Source: Phaeotremella fagi
Lineage: Eukaryota; Basidiomycota; Tremellomycetes; Tremellales; Phaeotremellaceae
DNA: 64,000 bases
Assembly (NCBI GenBank): GCA_001599715.1
Contig: BCHU01000001.1
Span: forward strand, 1,101,634 to 1,165,633
Direction: 5' to 3'
In this document: piece by piece, positions 11,473 to 23,247 of the stretch
How the letters are laid out: every line of letters begins with the position of its first letter
How positions within the stretch are numbered: the stretch's first letter is position 1
Translations under genes and position numbers: made by a program
The notes under the pieces: generated by a model
Seen by the model: only the letters and a program-made list of their open reading frames with translations
What the model was told of the DNA's origin: nothing
Database searches by the model: none

Positions 11473-11574
11473 AAAAGAAAGGGAAGGGTAACCTTTGGTC
11501 GTCGTCGTCTCGTTCGACCACCCACTGGACTGACTCACTGGCTGCGAGGTTTAGCAATAGATTTTTACTCCTGA

Positions 11575-13784
11575 TTGACTCAACTGTCGCCAAGTTATTC
11601 AGTCAATGGTGAATGCTACTTCTACATCTTTACTCGATTTGATTCATCATCACTTCGACATTATTCTTCATCAACTCATCCATACCTCATCGCTACCAAC
11701 GTAATGTCCTTGGCTGCTACTCGACCACCACCTCCCGTCATGTCATTCTCATCTCCGCATCAAAAACCATTACTCATGCGCCCAAGACCATCCGCTTCGA
11801 CAGTTAAATCTAATACCACCACCATGTCATCAGTCAAACCAAAACCTTCAACATCATCCTCATCCTCATCTTCGACATCGGTAGTTACAACCACTAAATC
11901 GGTCACCACCATGGCTCCTCCATCTCTTCCAAGAAATAATTCAACATCTTCATCCGCCGTTCCATCGAATCCTCCCTCCTCATCCTCATCAACATCTTCA
12001 GCTCTATTACTCCCCGGAAAAGATACTTCATCGTCAGCAGGAAAGGTCTTTGCGAAACCAAGTAAAGAGTGGGTACTTCCAGAACGAGCCAAACCAGGAA
12101 GGAAAGTCAGTGTTGAAGAACCAGACAACGTGAGTGGCAAGAATTACCCCAAATTTCGCAGTCGAAACTAATCACCTTCCCCAGCGTCGTCAATCTCAAA
12201 ACCGAATCTCTCAGCGTGCCTATCGAGCACGAAAAACAGATTACGTCCAGACTCTTGAAGACAGAATCCGAGCATACGAAGCGAACGAGATACATTCAAA
12301 TGTCAGACTTCAAGAAGTCGCACGAGCTCTTAAAGCTGATAACGAACGTTTAAAAGTTGAGGTTACGAATCTGCAAAGTCGAGTTAAAGGTCTAGAAAAC
12401 GAGAGTGAAAACCTACGAAAGGATCGCTATGATGAAGTTGGAATTCTTAGGGATGAGATAGAAAGACTTCGATCAATGACCGATACCAAACCTGGAAGAC
12501 ACCATGAAGATAGGTTCGTTTCGAGAAGACACCCACGTACACCACGTGAAGAAAAAGTCGTTTTACCTCTCGAAATTCATCAAACCACTTCAACTACCCG
12601 TCGACCTTTGATTGCTTGTCCCATCTGTCCAGATCCAGATCCAGATTGTGCCTGTCAACAACCACAGACTGCTCTACATCTCGATCCAACTCTTCTGGCT
12701 TCAGCAGCCGTTCTCACCAGTATGACAGAAGCTACGACCTCATTCGTCGCAACACAAACATCCGTCCTTACACCACCACCAATATGCGGATTATGCGATT
12801 CAGCCGACGACTGTCTATGTCGTGTGGTATCAGATCGTAAAGTCTCACCTACAACTCCATTACCTTCAGCACACACTTTACATGCGGATGTTGATGCATG
12901 TGGTCTATGTACCTCATCAGACTTTTGCGCATGTCGAGAAGCTGCTTTAACGGTTTCTCCACCAAAACCAGTTCGGATTAACAGTATCTCAGCTGTCCCT
13001 CTCAGGTTACGATCGAGAATCGGTGCTGAACGCGCTAAACCTTCGATTTGGGCTTTGGACGAACCTACACCGATCATTCGTAATTCGTCAACTGCAGACG
13101 CAGTTTGTAGTGGTGATCCAACAAATTGTGATGCATGCAGGAACGATGCTTTCGGTAGGTCATGTACTGATCTTTTGACGCAAGAAACTAATTTGTTAAA
13201 CAGGTCAAGAGTTTTGTGCCCAATTGGTAAAAGTTCATTCACATTCTGAATCAAGCTCAAACTCTCATTTACACACCTCAACGTGTCCAAGTAATTGCAT
13301 GTCGATTTCGTCATTGGTCACTCCACCTTCACCACCAAGCCATCGTCATATCCTTTCAAAAGATACTGGAGAGATTAGGATCAAAACTGAACCAGGGATG
13401 GAGAACGTTGATTACAAACCTGAAAGAATGAGAGCTGACGAAGCATGGAGAGCTTTGAAGGTAAGCGGTACTCGCATTATCTGAAACAACTGCTCGCTAA
13501 TGTATCATGTCACTTAGGCACATCCAAAAGCTACATTCACCTCTCTAGCAATGCTAGCAGACGTCGTAGCAAGAAGAACGAAATGTGAAGGATCCAGAGT
13601 TGAGCTCTCCCCTCAACCTGAATCACGGGTTGGTAGTCCGATTGAAGGTGTTTTCGGTTACGGTGGTGGAGCTTATAAAAGACCTTTGGAGGTTGATGCG
13701 GTCGGTGTTAGGGATGCTCTGCGTTTACTTGATCAAGGGGTTATTGATTATGAGAGGATGGAGAAGAGGCAGAGAATTTGGTGA
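11575..13784 (+). CDS. HAPX: iron regulator HapX (bZIP, CCAAT-complex partner)
   Basis: Four exons: 11575-12129, 12185-13154, 13204-13460, 13518-13784. Residues 164-177 (KEWVLPERAKPGRK) are the Hap4-type element that binds the CCAAT-binding complex. The first intron separates it from the basic region NRISQRAYRARK (residues 191-202) and a leucine-zipper coiled coil to about 260. Then come four Cys-rich iron-sensing clusters: CPICPDPDPDCAC (about 330), CGLCDSADDCLC (386), CGLCTSSDFCAC (424), and C-x7-CDAC plus GQEFC (493-513), the last crossing the second intron. HapX represses iron-consuming pathways and promotes uptake when iron is low, in the nucleus. The N terminus is Ser/Thr-rich and disordered; ATG at 11575 or 11704 could start the protein. 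Divergent to FTR1. Confidence 0.95.
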
Positions 13785-14085
13785 GGTTTTGAATGAAGTG
13801 GATAGTGATTGTTATATACGACAACAGGATGACTTGGATGATGATTCACGATAATTTGTATTATGCATCAGTAGCTTTTTCAATAAACAGGTCTCACAAC
13901 CATTCATACTAAATACGAAACGAGACTACATTCAAATCAAAAGAGACTGAAAGGGAAATCAACTAGATCCACAACAGATACAAACCTTAGTCTGAGAACC
14001 TCCAAAAACGCGAACCAACCGATCCAAACCTTGAACCCCCAAGAAATATTCCTGATGACCACCATCATCCCTATCAATCGAGACC
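13785..14085. other. convergent intergenic region
   Basis: Lies between the 3' ends of HAPX and the F-box-like gene. Holds the presumed terminators; nothing else seen. Confidence 0.5.
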
Positions 14086-15178
14086 TCATAAGCACAATGA
14101 CGCCAAATCATGTTCAACAACCCAATCGGGAGCTATGAACTGCCATGAATCCAGATCAGGAGTTAATTTAGGTGGATTATCGGTATAGAAGAAACATTCT
14201 CGGATAGTGTATCTCCAAGTGTTGATTATCTCTTGTAATTCCTCACCTGAATGTTGGTATTGGTTAGGAGATTTGAAGAAAAATCGACAGATCTTAATAG
14301 GGATTTCTATACAGGGTACGACTTGATTCGAGAATCCATGAGCATTGAATGAAATCAATGAATCGAATTTTTCGGATTCACAGATGTATTCGATAATCTC
14401 TGATATACCGTAGATCCTTTGTTCGTCGTAGATCTCTAATTGGCGTTGAAGGGTATGACAATTACATGACCAACTAGTCGAATTTGGATATCCGATTTGA
14501 ATAAGGTAATCATCGAAATCTAACGAATTGTAGTTTACACATAGATGTTTGATTTTTTTGAACAGTGTTGTTAGGGGTGTGATGATAGCTCGACTATGTT
14601 CCCCTCTCTGACTGAACTCTCTGATATCTTGAAATTCAAAACTCAGATCCCAACATAATTTCCAGCCTAAAGACAATTTCTCCACTGATTCAAATAAAAC
14701 CACCCCTTCTCCAACAGCTTCATCGGCTTCTATACATGATCGAAGTGAATCCAGATCATCAAGATGAAGAGTCGTACATTGATGAATCAATTCAAGTCTC
14801 CCAAGATGACTATCAAGAGTTACGTTCTGTGCATAAAGATGATCTCGTGGAACTAAAGTAAATTGCTCAAATCAGTGTTTTCATGCTAAAGTGCCACTTG
14901 AAGGACTTACGACCTGACAAACCATCAAAACATTTCGAAGCGTTGGTGGAGTCGAGGAAAATGTCGGAACGATTGATACCGTTTTGGAAGATACGGTTGA
15001 AGTCTTTAGAACATGATCGGAGGTTTCGAGTTGTTGAACCCATTTTGGAGTTGTAGAGATGATCACGTAGAAGGTAGAGGATATCTTGTGGCAGTCGACA
15101 ATTGAAAGTCTTTTCGGTTGTGGATCGATTTGGAAGGGAGCTCCTAGATCCTGACATCGAGATTTCGCTGCAAGACAA
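14086..15178 (-). CDS. F-box-like hypothetical protein, copy A of a tandem pair
   Basis: Two exons, 14911-15178 and 14086-14852, joined by a phase-1 intron. Starts MSCSEISMSGSRSS at 15178 (or at the inner Met); the N-terminal element CRLPQDILYLLRDHL resembles an F-box opening (LPxEIL). After the intron: YAQNVTLDSHLGRLELIHQC, then KLSLGWKLCWDLS, ending DWVVEHDLASLCL. The next gene shows the same intron position and phase and the same KLSLGWxLCWDLS block, so the two are tandem duplicates. Bases just before the start read as a 3' splice site (cttgcag), so a 5' untranslated exon is likely. I do not recognise a characterised homologue; SCF adaptor function is only a guess from the F-box-like start. 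Confidence 0.75.
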
Positions 15179-15521
15179 AAGTAATTGTTGATTTTAGATA
15201 GAGGAGGATAGGAGAGGGATTGAAGATGCATGGTGTGATATGGGAACAAGTATACCTATACTGCTCTTGATGATGATTTCAGCCATTTGAATCGAGTCCG
15301 TGCTTTGTGGCACCATCTGGAGGACAAGGTCAGGGAATGGATTGGACATCCACCATGTCTCCTGATGTCATTTATAGAGGTCTCGAAGATGTCTGTATTG
15401 GTTGGTATCACTCTCGAGCGATATGTACAAGATCACACGATACATCGATACACGACAAGCGAACAGGGTTTCGAAACACATACAAATCCAAAACAGATGA
15501 AAACCATTGACTATCCCAAAT
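15179..15521. other. spacer between the two F-box-like paralogues
   Basis: Plus-strand frames here (15287-15658) run into copy B in antisense and look like shadows. Probably copy A promoter and 5' leader. Confidence 0.5.
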
Positions 15522-16630
15522 TCAACTTCTCATTCCAACTTTTCCACAACAAACACACCCTTCAACGAATTTATCAAAACATAAAAAACTTCTCCAATCC
15601 CCATTCCGACCTGAGTCAAACCAATGAAGGGATAATCGAGAATCCAAGGTCGAAGTAATCGAAGCCGAATTGAGTGAAAGGGATTCACCGTTCAAAATGA
15701 ATTCCCAATCCGAACTGGTTTTCCTCTTGAGACGATCTTCCAAACATTCCTTGATCAATTTCAATGAATTAGGGAATTCCGATGATTGGTTGGAAAAGAA
15801 TATTCTGACGAGGGGTGGATCGATCTTTGGTAGAATCTCATCTGAGATTTCATGTAGCGTAACGCATTTTATCTGATTTTTCAAATTACACCATAATTTC
15901 TCTACTACCATGCTGATACCAGTAATCGTTTGGATGGGGTATTCATCAGACAACAAACGATGTATTGATCTTGAGGGATGATCGTTTACGAGTCCGAAAT
16001 CTTGAAAAGATCTTGATCCATATCCAATACAGAGATATTCAATTTTATCGAAGATCTCGGCTAGTTTATATGTCGAATCGAAAATTTCCCAATCGTGAGG
16101 TAAAGATGGGTTATCACGACGACAACTCAGATCCCAACATAGTTCCCAGCCCAATGATAATTTTCTGACAGAAGAAAAAATCTTGATATCGTTATCCCGG
16201 GTCTCTCTATATACTTGAAGAGTGTAGGTTAAGGAGTCAATGTCTATCAGTCTGAGATTGATACATCGATTTATAGTGTCAAGACGAGCGTAATGATCTT
16301 CTAATCCACAGTTGGCGGATGTTGAAGGTTCCACTGAAGTCGATTTTCAGTCCTATCTGAAAAGCAAGTTTACTTACGACCATACAACCCCCGAAAATAT
16401 TGTTTAACATTATCCTTGTGCAGAATGATATTCTCAAAATCGATCCCTCCAGAGAAGATATCATAGAAATCCAGAGAACAAGTCGAAAGTTGTCTTGCCG
16501 TCCCACTCATTCCGCTTTGAAGAAGATTATCACGAAGAACGAATAAGATTTCATTTGGGAATAATGGTTTTGTTGAGGTTGAGGTATCACAGATTTGTTG
16601 AGGATTATCATTATCAATTGTATTTGACAT
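15522..16630 (-). CDS. F-box-like hypothetical protein, copy B of a tandem pair
   Basis: Two exons, 16378-16630 and 15522-16333, with the intron at the same place and phase as in copy A (RGLYG-L versus DGLSG-L). N terminus has LFPNEILFVLRDNLLQSGM, an F-box-like opening. The second exon has DHYARLDTINRCINLRLIDI and KLSLGWELCWDLSC, aligned with copy A, then LCIGYGSRSFQDFGL and an extra C-terminal stretch with SLHWFDSGRNGDW and CVCCGKVGM that copy A lacks. An in-frame Met 21 bases upstream (16651) is possible. Function unknown; divergence between copies is high except for the conserved block, so the duplication is old or fast-evolving. Confidence 0.75.
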
Positions 16631-16906
16631 GATTCCGATCTTTCTATTCAAGACTGTTTTTGGTAGTCCAAAAAAGTTCAGGTCTCCAAATCAAGGAGGT
16701 ATAAGAAACGAGGAGAAGAATGTTAAAGAGGAGATAGCGATAGCCTGAAAGAAATCGAGAGGAAGAACGAATGACTACAGAGGTCCGTGCGTTTCTAGCC
16801 ATCTCGACGCCGTCTGGAACACGAATACAAGGTCTATGACACACACAAACCACTTGATAGTATGAATACAAAAGAAAGTTGCATATACAGTTATTTGTGT
16901 ATGTAA

Positions 16907-18493
16907 TCATGATAATTTAACGAATCTACCCCAAAATCATCAGTTCCATACCCCATCCCAACAAAAAAGAAATCGACTCACGTAGCATCAACCTGTTTAA
17001 TCTGCGGTAAAGCCAAGATGACTTTACGTCTATATCCACTCATATCATCAGTTTGACATGGGTTACCTTCCAGATAAACCGTTTCTAAATTCTGTAAATG
17101 AGAGAGTTGAGTGTCTAACGCTGATAAAGATTGTATTTTATTGTAGCTCGCCTGTTGATATGGGATGTTAGTTGATTGTCCACAGGTCTGCACAAAGAAA
17201 ATACGACTAACCCAGAATTCCTCTAGTTCAGTTAAATGAGATATATTTTCAATAACTTCAATCTCGTTATTCCCTATATCCAAAGTCGTGATTTTAGTCT
17301 GTCAGATGGTGAGTTTTCAAGTAACATGCTGATTCAGTCAAATAGTTGACATACGTTATTTTCAAGGCCTTCAATCTTTTTTAACCCGTTATGACTGAGA
17401 TAAAGTTCTCTTAGATTAACCAAAGATTCCAAGCCCTCAATTTTGGTTAATCTGTTTGATTGGATGGAAAGGATTTTGAGAGAAGTGAACGTTGATAGGT
17501 TCTGAGTAGAGATTCGCGCATTAGTATAAGGACTGTTTAGTAAGGAGGGGTATTTACTTGAAGACTTCTGATTTTATTTTTACCTAACCAAAGTTCCTCC
17601 AATTTGATCAATTTTTCAAGATTCTCTATAACCTAAGAAAATAAGTCAATCTCGACCATGGATCCCAGAGAAAAAGAAGACGTGAATAGGACATACACGT
17701 AACCTATTTCCACCGAGTTCTAAACTCGTTAAAGTATCTTGACACCAATCCAAATCACCTTCCTCGATTCTACTAATTTTATTTTGGATTAGATAAAGGA
17801 TATTCAATTTTTTGATGGAAGGTAAGAAAGGTGGATTTCTGATGTTGTTGAAAGAGAGATCGAGGGAACTACATGTGAAATAAATATATCAGCTCCACTC
17901 TCATTTCTTCATGTAGTGAAAACATCCACTCAGATGATTGTATAATGAACACGAACGGGACTCACGTTAAAGCAGGACAACCTTTAATCTCGTCATCCTC
18001 AAAATCAGGTCCTAATCTATTATCATAAAAATCCAATTCCTCCAAAACCTCCAACCCTTCAAGTACATCCCCAGCTAACGGACTGGTGATCTCGTTCTGA
18101 CGCAAACAAAGTCTTTTCAAAGTTTTACCGAATCTTGAGAAATTGAGTAAACCCAATGAAGGGTTTTTTAATCGTAGATGTTGAAGATGTAAATCCTGTA
18201 AACGATGTTTTGATCAGTTCTGTTTTGCATCAGGGGAAGGGAGGGCTTACATCGGTATCCTCTGGATAATCTTTTAAAAAATCTGGATCATCTTCTTTCT
18301 CGTCACCTGTTTTGTCTTCTTCTACTTGTTCATCTTCATCATCTTCATCTTCGGTATCTGAAGATGGAAGCTGAACGATTTCCATCGGACCTAATCTAGC
18401 TCTCGGTTTCGAAGTTGAAGCTAACACATCTGATTGAGAGTTTTCCGTACTGATTTCAATTGGGATATCGTCGTTCTCATTTGTATTGGACAT
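16907..18493 (-). CDS. SDS22: PP1 regulatory subunit SDS22 (leucine-rich repeats)
   Basis: Starts MSNTNENDDIPIEIS at 18493 with an acidic N terminus (DTEDEDDEDEQVEEDK). Successive exons code for 22-residue SDS22-type repeats: TLKRLCLRQNEITS, VLEELDFYDNRL, SLDLSFNNIRNP, NILYLIQNKISRIEEG, KLEELWLGKNKI, LKILSIQSNRLTKIEGLESL, LRELYLSHNGLKKIEGL, ITTLDIGNNEIEVIENISHL, and the LRR cap YRRKVILALPQIKQVDAT. A donor GTGAGT falls inside the last codon of that exon and a final mini-exon reads FVKLS-stop, restoring the family ending DATFVRF; the stop is at 16907, not the in-frame TGA at 16978. Sds22 binds and helps mature nuclear protein phosphatase 1 (Glc7). Confident. Confidence 0.96.
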
Positions 18494-18666
18494 TATGAGT
18501 AGTGGTTTGTAAGTAGAATGTATGATTTAGTCATCGAATATTAACTAACTTGACTGGTAGAATGATTTGCTGCTTGTGGCAAAGTGGTGCCCCTTCTTCG
18601 ATCATTGCCCTCCTGTAATTTCATATCATTCATAAATTATCGTAAAAAGCATCCAACATATCTCAT

Positions 18667-21593
18667 TCACTCCAGATCAGAATCCTCCTCAACCCCCTCG
18701 ACCCCACCAACGACTTTATATTCCCCACCTCCCAATCCCAATCGTTCTCTAACTCTAACAACAGCTCTGTCCCAATCAGCTCTCCAAACCAATACCAAAC
18801 TAGCGACAGAAGCGTAACCCAGCGCGATACTCAATCCAATCCATAAACCAGCTAATCCAGCATGTAATCTAGGTTCGAAGGTTAACCATAGCCCGAACGG
18901 TAATCCAATTATATAGTATGAGGTTAAATTTATCAACGCCCCTGTCGTGTGTAGACCTAAGGATCGAAGTACGGATCCTGCAGTTGCTGCTATTCCATCG
19001 GCTACTTGGAATAATGCGACGTAAGGCATGATGGTAGCCACTAGATCAACAACTTCTGGATCGTTGTTGAACAGATATCCCCAATTTTTGCGAAAGATCA
19101 TACAGATAGCTCTAAATTGACGCCCATGTCAGTCACCATAGTACTGACTAGACAATCACTTACGAATTCAAAAAAGCTAAAACGACACTGAGAAAAAAAG
19201 CAGCTCGACTTGCCCATTTAGCTTCCCATCCACGTCCAGCTCCCAACAGATTACCGACTCGTACAGCAGAAGCTATACCAATTGCAGCAGGTACTTGATA
19301 GAAAGTTGAACAAGTCGATAGAAGTACTGATTGAGCTGCGAGTGAAACTGGACCGAGTAACGATGCAGCTAAAGCGCAAGCTTCCCATGCCCACCATTCT
19401 GATGATAACTGGGTGATACAGGTCAGTTGATTATCATGCTGAGATAAATCTCTTGCACATACCATGATCGTTCCAGCTAAACCTAACGAAGTGACCGTAC
19501 CCAGTTTCGAGAATACATGTCGAAATTGGAAAGGATAAAGAGCTTCTTTAGGTCCGAGGAATAGAGCATAAACAAGATTCAAGATGAACTAGAGAAAAGA
19601 TTCAGCTATTAAAGTCTTAATGGCACACTTCACTTACAATTAGGTTATAGCTCAAACCAGTAGCGACAGCCCCACCGACGAAACCTAATCGAATTTTTTC
19701 CGGACCCCAGACCTATAGTATACTTCATCAGCCCAGTACCAGGTTCAATCAAAGACAAACATACAAGTAGCCAGTTAAGTAAAAGATTGATAGGAGCTAC
19801 AATGAAAAGTACGATGGTCGGTACATGCATGAGGTTTTGACATTGAAGATATCTAGTAGAGTTAGAATACACACTCTCAAGGATCATTTCAAACGTAGAG
19901 ACGACTTACTTCTTTATAACTACATTCCCACCGTAACCTGGTATACCTAAAGACAGATAACGAAGATATCTGCCTGCTTGAAGTGCAACCTCGGGTTCTA
20001 TGATCAGTTCATCAGTAAATGATAAATGTGTGTAAGTCGGAACCAACCTTGACCAAGATTCAACAATACACCTTCAATATTCCACCATAACACAAACATT
20101 GGAATCTAAAATTAGTCAATCACCCAACTGAGAATCTTACCATCGATACCATCATGACAACAGACCTGAGAGTGAAATTAGATTTGCGAAAACCAAATTC
20201 TCTGAACACTTACATCCTTTGCGTCCACAACCCAACACGAGAAGGTTCAGATGAAGTCCAAGCAGCCGGTAGAAGTGTATCAAGAGCCGTAGCTAAACCC
20301 TGTAAAATGGAGAATGAAGATACCGAAGCTGTCATCGACGCCAGTCTGATCCATCAGTCATACGACCACTCAGTAAAACATACGAAGAAGCAGCTAGATC
20401 CGTTGTACCCAAATGACCAATCGAGACTACAGCCGCTAAAACTAACGACCATTCTGCGAATTGAGTGAAACAAACTGGTATAGCTGATTTGACCAGCAGT
20501 GGAATTTCAGTCTAAAGAGTGGAATAACCCAGGATGAGCAAGAGCAGAATTGATAATGAACCCAATGGAACCCACCCATAAAGCTTTTCTCCAATCATGA
20601 GTCTCTCTCCCATCTTCCCCAACGGGTAATTCCAAATCCTCAGCGTCGAGTTCACGAGCTGGATCAACCGATATACCATTGACAGGAGTCATGCCCAGAC
20701 CTAGACGTCGGACCACACTCCCTCGTCTACTGTGATTAGAAAATGAATTTCTGATATCGTGAGAACGATAATCATGATCATTGTCCAATATCAAATGGGT
20801 AGTTGAGATAGGTGACAGTGGACGTTGTTCCTGATCCCTCCCCCTAACAGGAGAATGTAAATCCTGATCCATAGAATCCAAATCAACAGAATTAGGTGAA
20901 ACGCCTAAATCACTTTCTAAAGATTGACCTTGAATTTCACCTTTCCCAGCACCGTTACCGTCGATATCGTTGTCAAACGATTTATTCGGTCGAATAACTC
21001 TACGAGGTGGAGAACGAGCTTTAGATCTTGATCTTGAATTGCCAGAGGATCGATTCCCGCTTTCCCCACTTGGAGATCTTTTCGATATCCTGGAAATCTG
21101 AAAGACGTTAGGTCCAACAAGTGGGACACTTAGGGTTCCATAGGAGATCCGTCGTCCACCACCACGTTGTAAGATTCCTGTACGTTCGTTATCTCGACCT
21201 CGTCTATCTTGTTGATCAGGATAATCGTCATCGTCTTCCAACAGGATAGCTGCTCCGTCATCTTGTATCGAATCTGGTATTGACGGTTTCCTAACTGGTT
21301 CCGCTGCTTCACGATCACGATCACGTTCACGTTCACTCGTTCTTCGAGGTTTCCGACTTTCCCTTTCGAGATTTGAACTTTCTCCGTTGGTCTCATCGGT
21401 TATAGATGGTCGACGTGGATGTGGATGTGGATGGGTACGTGAGCGATTAATTAGGTTTTCGAGATTAGATTGAACAGCTGTAAGAAATGGATGTTGAGAT
21501 TAGTTTTTTAGGATTTGAGATAAGGATTCACTTACCGAATGGGGAGGTTGATAGTGAAGCGGATATAGAAGAAGAATGGGGATAGTTTGACAT
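18667..21593 (-). CDS. MATE-family multidrug/toxin extrusion transporter
   Basis: Starts MSNYPHSSSISASLS at 21593. A long disordered N terminus of roughly 320 residues is Arg/Asp/Ser-rich (RRTSERERDRDREAAEP, GRGDNERTG-like stretches) and likely cytosolic. The transporter follows: LVKSAIPVCFTQFAEWSLV, VSIGHLGTTDLAASSLASM, GLATALDTLLPAAWTS, then RYLRYLSLGIPGYGGNVVIK, IVLFIVAPINLLLNWLLV, GTVTSLGLAGTIM, LAASLLGPVSLAAQSVLLS, IGIASAVRVGNLLGAGR, and C-terminal helices VVDLVATIMPYVALFQVAD and LINLTSYYIIGLPFGLWL. The two halves show the paired MatE repeats. Family members export cationic compounds by proton or sodium antiport. Stop at 18667. Substrate unknown. Confidence 0.95.
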
Positions 21594-22143
21594 GACTATT
21601 GAGCACAGAGCAGAATGTCAGACTACAAGGAGAAGATTATAAATATATATATAATGTATATGTTTGAAGTAAGTTGAATGGTTTAACTTGACCTAAGATA
21701 CGGTGAAGATTTTAAGTGCGGTACATGTGGAGTACTGCGGGGCCACTTGTGGCGACGGTGACTGGGTGGATGATGACATTGATGACTCTACTGATGGCGA
21801 CAACAAGCAAAGCAACAGCGAAATCGTCAGAGGATGCATATAGTTAAAAAGCAAACTCAACCCAGTAATCAAATATATATATAGAAACCTTTAGAAAAAA
21901 AGTTCACTTCATAAATAAAACCGAACGTAACTAACTAACTACATACAAACTTGAACGAAACGCAACGAATAGCAGAAAACTAAAAATAAACCAATCACCA
22001 AATCCCAAAGTCATTTCTCAATACTTGCCAAAATACACTTGATCTTACCTTCATTATCTGAAGAGAAGGAAAGGTGGATAGATGGGAAGTGAAGTGAAAA
22101 AGGGGGAGTTTACTTTTTGTTTTTCTGTTTGGAAAGTGGTTAG
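21594..22143. other. intergenic, MATE promoter side
   Basis: AT-rich with (TA)n-like runs near 21640-21660 and 21870-21890. Contains the MATE upstream region and the 3' side of the HMG-like gene. No coding signal. Confidence 0.5.
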
Positions 22144-22918
22144 TTACTGTATTACTTGTATCGTGGAATGACTAACGGGGTTTTCTGGGCTAAAACGAGA
22201 AGATCAGTTGATTGTTTTCATCATAGTAATAACTGAAATACTCACGAAGTAGCCCACAAAGAAGCAACTTTCTTGAAGTTGTCCTAAAAACATCGAACAA
22301 ACATCAGTCAAAACATCCCACCAAAAAATAGCATATAAAGCAGTACTAACCTTGTGATCAGCTTTCTTACCGGTCTTCTCTTGTTCAGCCTTAAGTTTAG
22401 CGAGTTGAACTTTCATGAAGACGTTGCTAAAAAAGGTATATCAATGAATGGTTCAAAGGACGTAAACACAGCACGCGTTGGATGTTATTTTGGGTTGATG
22501 ACGAGACTGTGATTTTGGTATGGGGAAACACTTACTAAGCTGATGGTTTACCACCACCTTTCTTGGCAGCTGGTTTAGCGGCGGATTCAGCTACGTTCGA
22601 AAGATTAGTTTTGTTAAATGAATTTGATAGGGTTTGTTTATGGGTGTTTTGGATTTCGGTTCAGGTGGCTGGTTTGTTTGGTGGATATTGGAATTGTCGA
22701 AGAGGGAGATTGGGAGATGAGATGAGAGTGACTTACACTTCTTGGCTATAAGTGAGATTGTCAGTGTTTGTCAAATAGATAAGATTATGAGTATCAACAC
22801 GGCAGATCTCTTTGGGTCATCACTTCCAACACCACCCCCATCAATGTCTTACTTGCAACCCACCCCAACACCGCCACGTATGTATGTATGAATAGAAGTG
22901 ATAACTTACGAGGCATTG
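22144..22918 (-). CDS. small HMG/YABBY-like DNA-binding protein
   Basis: A 76-residue protein spread over six exons, so no long frame reveals it. Exon 1 codes only MPP (7 coding nt, end near 22918, uncertain by 2 nt); exon 2 is nine bases at 22737-22745; exon 3 gives ESAAKPAAKKGGGKPSA; exon 4 YNVFMKVQLAKLKAEQEK and TGKKADHK; exon 5 DNFKKVASLWATS; the last exon PENPV and a short tail to the stop at 22144. All phases agree. The core SAYNVFMK...HKxNFKxxAxxWxxSPENP is the fungal small HMG-box/YABBY-like pattern, preceded by a basic Ala/Lys tail. Likely a chromatin-associated nuclear protein; no specific function known to me. Confidence 0.8.
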
Positions 22919-23247
22919 TTAATTGATGAGATGTATAGATTTAGATGAAAGAGTGATAAGTTGTTTATATGAGATGGATGATTGATTAGTATGAAGAAGG
23001 AAGAAAGAGAAGAAATAGAAGAAGAGGGGGGAAGAAGAGTCCACTACTTAACCATCATCTGGTACACTCACTTACTGCTAAGACGCGACTACAGTTAAGG
23101 GTCATTTGTTTACAACTTGTCTCTTTCACGTGATACATTACTATTCCAAAGTGCCACACTCAAAAGTTTAAACTGTATCAGTGCAGTGAGCAATGTCAGT
23201 GAGAACGGTCTCATATCATACATCACCATACCCATCCTACATACTCC
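22919..23247. other. intergenic, HMG-like promoter side
   Basis: Purine-rich run near 22990-23035 upstream of the HMG-like start; nothing coding seen on either strand. Confidence 0.5.

Larger units (their letters stand above)
10741..11574. promoter_or_regulatory. shared divergent promoter of FTR1 and HAPX
   Basis: This stretch separates the divergent FTR1 and HAPX starts and carries no gene-like frame. It contains four ATCWGATAA sequences, the site recognised by fungal iron-responsive GATA factors of the Urbs1/SreA/Cir1 group. One CCAAT pentamer lies on the minus strand at 11003-11007, which is expected by chance at this length. Inference: both genes are co-regulated by iron. Confidence 0.7.

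Noticed and set aside
11760..12140. 126-codon acidic minus-strand frame
   Set aside because: Reverse of the Ser-rich HAPX exon 1; low-complexity codons open the opposite strand.
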